Of a stretch of DNA of 17,807 nt, positions 13,978 through 17,807 are shown in pieces. Position 1 is the first letter of the stretch. Each line of letters begins with the position of its first letter. This DNA is from Candidatus Portnoybacteria bacterium CG_4_9_14_3_um_filter_43_11. Lineage in GTDB: Bacteria; Patescibacteriota; Minisyncoccia; Portnoybacterales; UBA2143. The notes under the pieces are model-generated. The model worked only from the letters and a program-made list of their open reading frames with translations. It was not told the origin of the DNA and searched no databases. Where the stretch lies: positions 1-17,807 of the forward strand of contig PFWG01000065.1 in NCBI GenBank assembly GCA_002791035.1, read 5' to 3'. The position numbers and the translations under genes were made by a program.

Positions 13978-15352
13978 GCGCATTATTCGCCTTTTTAAGC
14001 CGTTTAAGCGTTTTTTCTTTACCTAAGACCTCCATCACTTCAAATGGTCCGGGAGAGGCCCTTTGGCCCGTTAGAGCGACTCTCAAAGGCCACAAGAGTT
14101 CCCCTTTGCCGTATTTTTCCGCTAAGGGCATAATTTCGTTTTCCAACGTTTCTCGGTCAAAATTCTCTATTTCGGACAACTTCTTTTCTAATAATTCAAG
14201 ATTGGCCTTAGCCTCTTTTGATGCCATTTTCTTCCAAATCAGCAACTCTGGCTCATATTTCAAATCGTCCTCAAAAAAGAACTTGGTCGTTTCGCTTATT
14301 TGAGACAATTTTTTCATCCGTTCCTGCTCCAAAGCGACTACTTTTTGGGCGTAGTCAAGGTCAACATCCTTGGGCAAATACGGCAAGCATTTTTTGGTCA
14401 GTTCGTCCAAATTCATCTGGCGAATATACTGGCTATTAAACCAATTGAGCCGGTCAAGATCAAAAATCGCTCCTCCTTTATGAATTCTTTCCAGAGAAAA
14501 TTCTTTGACTAATTCGTCCAATGAAAAAATTTCTTTCTCCGTTCCGGGGTTCCAGCCAAGCAAGGCCATAAAATTTATCATTGCTGACGGCAAATATCCC
14601 TCTTCTCTATATTGCCGAATAGAAACTGAATCATGCCTTTTACTCATCTTGCTTCTATCTGGACCCAAAATCAGAGGCAAATGCGCAAACTCTGGAATCG
14701 CTAAGTCAAGCGCCCGATATAAAAGAATCTGCTTGGGAGTGTTGGAAATGTGGTCCTCTCCTCTGATAACGTGGCTAATTTTCATTTCGGCGTCGTCAAC
14801 CACTACCCCCAAATTATACAGCGGCGTCTTTTCGTCCTTAGCGATGCTAAAATCGCCCAAGAGATCGCTCTCAAATTCAACCTTCCCCCGAATTAAATCG
14901 TTGAAAACAATTTTTTCTCTCGGCGCCCTAAAACGGATAATCCCTTTTTTCGCTTTCCCCTTTCTATGACAGATATGCTTCGGCGCCTCTTTCTTTTCCA
15001 TCTGTTCCCTTTTCTCTTTTTCTAATTCTTCCTGACTGTGGTCGCAATAAAAGGCCTGGTCCGAAGCTAAGAGTTTTTTAATGTATTTCCGGTAAATTTC
15101 CGTTCTGGCGCTCTGGCGAAACGGCCCTTCGTCCCAATCAAGACCAAGCCATTTAATCCCTTCAATAATATCGTCCTCGTATTCTTTTTTGGACCGCTCT
15201 AAATCGGAATCCTCTATTCGGAGAATGAATTTGCCCTTATTTTTCCGAGCAAAGAGATAGTTATAGAGAGTTGACCGGGCTGTGCCGATATGAAAAAGAC
15301 CCGTCGGGCTCGGCGCCATCCTAACTCTGATTTTTGTTTGGCCGCTTGCCAT
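13973..15352 (-). CDS. gltX: Glutamyl-tRNA synthetase
   Basis: Class I aminoacyl-tRNA synthetase charging tRNA-Glu; 459 aa, normal length. HIGH-type motif APSPTGLFHIGT at residues 13-24, LRIEDSD soon after, VIRGEDHISNTPKQ in the middle, and KMSKR at 235-239. The C-terminal helical anticodon-binding domain includes the conserved LLWPLRVALTG and SPGPFEVMEVLG. If glutaminyl-tRNA synthetase is missing from this genome, as in many bacteria, the enzyme could be non-discriminating; the sequence here cannot show that. GAAGG lies 7 bases before the ATG, one of the clearer ribosome binding sites. It follows murG by 28 bases, so it is probably transcribed from the ftsW promoter, an unusual tRNA-synthetase member of a division operon. 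Confidence 0.97.
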   Translation of the reverse strand: MASGQTKIRVRMAPSPTGLFHIGTARSTLYNYLFARKNKGKFILRIEDSDLERSKKEYEDDIIEGIKWLGLDWDEGPFRQSARTEIYRKYIKKLLASDQAFYCDHSQEELEKEKREQMEKKEAPKHICHRKGKAKKGIIRFRAPREKIVFNDLIRGKVEFESDLLGDFSIAKDEKTPLYNLGVVVDDAEMKISHVIRGEDHISNTPKQILLYRALDLAIPEFAHLPLILGPDRSKMSKRHDSVSIRQYREEGYLPSAMINFMALLGWNPGTEKEIFSLDELVKEFSLERIHKGGAIFDLDRLNWFNSQYIRQMNLDELTKKCLPYLPKDVDLDYAQKVVALEQERMKKLSQISETTKFFFEDDLKYEPELLIWKKMASKEAKANLELLEKKLSEIENFDRETLENEIMPLAEKYGKGELLWPLRVALTGQRASPGPFEVMEVLGKEKTLKRLKKANNAL

Positions 15353-15380
15353 GTTTAAACCTTCAAGAAATTAGATTTAT

Positions 15381-16499
15381 TTATTGCCTTCCCATCTCAA
15401 TCAACGCCCGAGCAATGTTGTCGGCCGCTTCCAGTCGGGAAAAACTTTTGGCGTTTTCTCTCATTTTTTGAGTCGCCGCCGGGTTATCCAATATCTCTGA
15501 AATTTCGCTTAGTAAAAGATGCGGCGTGATATTATCTTGTTCCAGGACCGAAGTCGCGCCGGCCCGGGCGTAAGCAAAAGCGTTTTTTCTTTGATGATCG
15601 GAAGGCGATTTGGGAATCGGAATTAAAATGCTTGGTTTGGCGCAAGAAGCAATCTCAAAAATACTGCCGGCGCCGGCGCGAGAAATTATCAAGTCGGACA
15701 AAAAATAAGCCGAAGCCATTTGAGATTCGTTTAAAAACGGGAAAAGATGATAATTCGCCGGCAATTCTTTTATTAATCCTCTAACTCCCGCGTAATTCCT
15801 ATCTCCGCATTGATGGATAACCTCATATTTATCCAAAAGGTCCGGCAAAACAGACAGAATCAATTGGTTAATCTTTTCCGCCCCCTGACTGCCGCCCAGA
15901 ATAAAAATAACCGGTTTTTGGCTGGCAATATTGAAAGCGCTTTGGGCTTTCTCTCCCTTGTCCAGATTATCCGAAAGACAAGATTGTACCAATTTTAAAC
16001 GGATTGGATTGCCGACTAAGGCAGTTTTCTTTTTTGAAAAATATCTTTCGGCCGACTGGAAGGAAACAGCCAGCCGTTTTGAAAATATTGCTCCAATTTG
16101 GTTAGCCAATCCTGGAATGGCGTCCGATTCGTGGGATAATACCGGAATCCGATAAAGCCAAGCGACAAAAACCGGACAAATACTGCCGCCGCCGCCCTTT
16201 GAAAAGACGACATCCGGCATCAAAACATAAAGATGCCAAAACGATTGAATCAGTCCGATGGGTATTTTTAATATATCTAGGACGGTCCAAAGCGAAAAAT
16301 ATCTCCTCAATTTTCCGGTAAAAATTAATTTAACCGCAATCTCCTCTCCCAATAAAACCTCTCTGTAACCGTCGTCTGAACCGATAAAAAACATCTCTAA
16401 CGGCTCGGCGCCGCCGTAAATTTTCTTCAGTTGTCTGGCAACGGCAATAATGGGGAAAATATGTCCGCCAGTGCCGCCGCTGGTAAAAACTATTCTCAT
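15381..16499 (-). CDS. murG: MurG, lipid II-forming N-acetylglucosaminyltransferase
   Basis: Membrane-associated GT28 enzyme adding GlcNAc to lipid I to make lipid II; 372 aa. The N-terminal domain has the glycine loop SGGTGGHIFP (7-16), SKGGGGSICP (100-109) and HESDAIPGLAN (123-133). The C-terminal donor domain has LGGSQGAEKIN, SRAGAGSIFEI and DHQRKNAFAYARAGA. The third motif reads H-E-S-D where E. coli has H-E-Q-N; other residues are as expected. It lies 10 bases downstream of ftsW, as in division and cell wall (dcw) clusters, but murC and ddl do not follow; gltX does. No Shine-Dalgarno is visible. Confidence 0.96.
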   Translation of the reverse strand: MRIVFTSGGTGGHIFPIIAVARQLKKIYGGAEPLEMFFIGSDDGYREVLLGEEIAVKLIFTGKLRRYFSLWTVLDILKIPIGLIQSFWHLYVLMPDVVFSKGGGGSICPVFVAWLYRIPVLSHESDAIPGLANQIGAIFSKRLAVSFQSAERYFSKKKTALVGNPIRLKLVQSCLSDNLDKGEKAQSAFNIASQKPVIFILGGSQGAEKINQLILSVLPDLLDKYEVIHQCGDRNYAGVRGLIKELPANYHLFPFLNESQMASAYFLSDLIISRAGAGSIFEIASCAKPSILIPIPKSPSDHQRKNAFAYARAGATSVLEQDNITPHLLLSEISEILDNPAATQKMRENAKSFSRLEAADNIARALIEMGRQ

Positions 16500-16509
16500 A
16501 TTTTTAATT

Positions 16510-17604
16510 TTACTTAGTCTGTTTTGAAATATTAACCACTATCCCCGCCGCCGCCAGGGCGACAGCTAAAGCCGTGCCGCCATAACTGACAAAAGGCAAA
16601 GGCATGCCGGTCAACGGAATTATTCTGCAAATCGACGCTATATTAGTAAAGGCCTGGAAAAACAGCCAGCCGATAATTCCGGCGGCAACCAAATAGCCAA
16701 ATTTATCCGGAGCGTTTTTAGCGATTCTCAACCCCCGCCAAGTCAAAAAAATAAACAGAAAGACCAAAAATCCGGCGCCGATAAAACCAAATTCCTCCGC
16801 AATAATAGCAAAGATGGAATCACCGATGACTTCGGGCAGATATTTCCATTTCTGAATGCTGTGTCCCAGCCCCAGCCCGAATAATCCTCCCGAACCGATG
16901 GCTAAAAGCGCCTGATTTATCTGATAACCGATGCCTTGCGGATCCATTTCAGGATGAAGGTAAACAGTCAGCCGCTTTATCCGATAAGCCGCTGTCTTTA
17001 TTAAAACAAAAAAACCGGATATCGCCAATACCCCGACCGACAATAAGTAAGCCGGACTTAATTCGGCTAAAAAATAAATAACGCCGGCAATGAGTAAAAT
17101 CATGAAAAAAGCGCTCATATTCGGCTGGAGAAGAACCAGCGCGCTGATAATTCCAAAAACGGCCACAAACGGAATTAAACTCTCCTTAATATTTTTTTTG
17201 ACTTCTCCTTTGCGACTCAAGATGGCGGAAAAATACAGAATAAAAGCCAATTTGACAAATTCAAACGGCTGCAAAGAAATCGGGCCGACCGTTATCCATC
17301 TTCTTGCCTCATTGCCTTCGTAGCCCATCCCGGGAAGAAAAACTCCCGCCAAAAGAATCAAACTTAATATTAAAAGCGGCCAAGCGATCTTTTTCCAGAA
17401 CTGGTAATTTATCCGCTGGCAGATAAAGAAACCGATTACTCCGATGGATAATCCGTAAATAATCTGATGTTTTAAATAATAATAACTTTCGCCGAAATTT
17501 TCCTGCGAGATAACCGCCGAAGCGCTTGCCAAAGCAACTAAACCAAAAATAACCAAAGCGAAAATCGCCGAAACGAAGAAGTAATCTGGCTGATGATTTT
17601 TCAT
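16510..17604 (-). CDS. ftsW: FtsW, septal SEDS-family peptidoglycan glycosyltransferase
   Basis: Polytopic membrane protein of 364 aa with about ten hydrophobic segments, polymerising lipid II at the septum with a partner penicillin-binding protein. SEDS signatures: EARRWITVGPISLQPFEF (99-116), a LQPN segment (Asn161), PQGIGYQINQALLAIGSGG, YLPEVIGDSIFAIIAEEFG with conserved Asp261 (equivalent to the essential Asp of FtsW and RodA), and PLTGMPLPFVSYGGTALA near the C-terminus. Asn161 replaces the Asp of the common LQPD motif, which is a deviation but not at the essential loop Asp. Neighbouring murG favours FtsW over RodA. It is preceded by a promoter and a structured leader of about 118 bases. 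Confidence 0.94.
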   Translation of the reverse strand: MKNHQPDYFFVSAIFALVIFGLVALASASAVISQENFGESYYYLKHQIIYGLSIGVIGFFICQRINYQFWKKIAWPLLILSLILLAGVFLPGMGYEGNEARRWITVGPISLQPFEFVKLAFILYFSAILSRKGEVKKNIKESLIPFVAVFGIISALVLLQPNMSAFFMILLIAGVIYFLAELSPAYLLSVGVLAISGFFVLIKTAAYRIKRLTVYLHPEMDPQGIGYQINQALLAIGSGGLFGLGLGHSIQKWKYLPEVIGDSIFAIIAEEFGFIGAGFLVFLFIFLTWRGLRIAKNAPDKFGYLVAAGIIGWLFFQAFTNIASICRIIPLTGMPLPFVSYGGTALAVALAAAGIVVNISKQTK

Positions 17605-17752
17605 AATTGATATGAGTGAGGAAATAATAAGCTGGCTTAGTTATTTGCGAAATGAGCGAGTGAAATGAAAATGTATTTTCATTTCGGAGCAAATAAGCAA
17701 ATACTGCTTGTATTTCCGAGCGAATGAAATTATATCTTTTGATATAATGGTG
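17605..17752. other. Structured intergenic leader upstream of ftsW
   Basis: This 148-bp region is dense in inverted and direct repeats. Nested arms TTATTTGC (17641-17648) / GCAAATAA (17689-17696) enclose a 10-bp perfect stem GAAATGAAAA (17662-17671) / TTTTCATTTC (17676-17685). AAGCA/TGCTT (17695-17699, 17705-17709) and AATAC/GTATT (17700-17704, 17710-17714) form interlocked alternatives. GAGCGAGTGAAAT (17654-17666) recurs as GAGCGAATGAAAT (17718-17730). Most of it lies downstream of the promoter and would be in the ftsW mRNA leader. Confidence 0.6.
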
Positions 17753-17756
17753 TTAA
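17729..17756 (-). promoter_or_regulatory. Sigma-70 promoter of the ftsW-murG-gltX operon
   Basis: Minus strand: TTAACA (plus coordinates 17751-17756, five of six to consensus), 16 bp, TATAAT (17729-17734, perfect). The -35 overlaps the stop codon of the upstream gene. The -10 sits in a perfect 8-bp palindrome (ATTATATC 17729-17736 / GATATAAT 17741-17748), so the plus strand also reads TGATATAAT, an extended -10 pointing the other way. Confidence 0.6.
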
Positions 17757-17806
17757 ATAATTACTTCGGCAAAAACCAAAACCAGACCGATGGCCGCCGC
17801 CACTCC
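17753..17806 (-). CDS. C-terminal end of a hydrophobic protein (possibly MraY)
   Basis: A minus-strand frame enters from the right edge and stops at 17753-17755. The 17 visible residues, GVAAAIGLVLVFAEVII, look like a last transmembrane helix. Position directly upstream of ftsW-murG on the same strand makes mraY, the lipid I synthase of the dcw cluster, the leading candidate, since MraY ends with a membrane helix. The fragment is too short to confirm this; another membrane protein is possible. Confidence 0.45.
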   Translation of the reverse strand, partial: GVAAAIGLVLVFAEVII

Positions 17807-17807
17807 G

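Overview
The window looks like chromosomal DNA from a bacterium of the Candidate Phyla Radiation (Patescibacteria), most likely Parcubacteria-like. This is an inference from gene content and style: moderate GC, very short intergenic gaps with 1-32 bp overlaps, few recognisable Shine-Dalgarno sequences, small surface proteins of CPR type, and a compact dnaG-rpoD / glycan / ribosomal-protein / ftsW-murG arrangement. No phylogeny could be run. Most genes are housekeeping; I see no CRISPR array, transposon, prophage, tRNA or rRNA.

Left part (1-9199, all + strand): the 3' end of dnaG (primase), rpoD (primary sigma factor), then a surface-glycan block (O-antigen ligase/polymerase-like membrane protein, two family-2 glycosyltransferases flanking a LytR-CpsA-Psr attachment enzyme), then ctpA (S41 protease), acyP (acylphosphatase) and rplI (ribosomal L9). 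Genes touch or overlap almost throughout, so the block is probably one long transcription unit with at least one internal promoter (inside acyP, for rplI). Replication priming, sigma factor and envelope glycan synthesis would thus be co-transcribed. A bidirectional hairpin terminator closes the unit at about 9231-9262.

Middle (9280-12225): rpmA (L27, -), a small membrane-anchored protein with an Ada-like Cys/His domain (+), then a minus-strand pair of a tyrosine recombinase (Xer type, complete R-K-H-R-H-Y set) and a RecB/Cas4-like nuclease with an Fe-S cysteine pattern. Gene direction switches from + to - here. Just upstream of xer lies a pair of sequences resembling the two arms of E. coli dif, but 12 bp apart instead of 6. 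Together with the strand switch this raises the possibility of a replication-terminus region.

Right part (12226-17807, all - strand): transcribed right to left, the C-terminal end of a hydrophobic protein (possibly mraY), ftsW, murG, gltX, a secreted PcsB/EnvC-like coiled-coil protein with a C39-type cysteine peptidase domain, and a small secreted helical protein. This is a fragment of a division and cell-wall cluster. Promoter-like elements overlap the upstream gene's stop codon in two places (in front of ftsW and in front of the C39 gene), and the ftsW leader has extensive inverted repeats.

Nothing here is clearly a new multi-gene system. The observations most worth checking are the dif-like element next to xer, the palindrome that gives two convergent proteins almost the same C-terminal tail, the structured ftsW leader, the lysine-rich sigma-factor N-terminus, and the PcsB-coil/C39 fusion.
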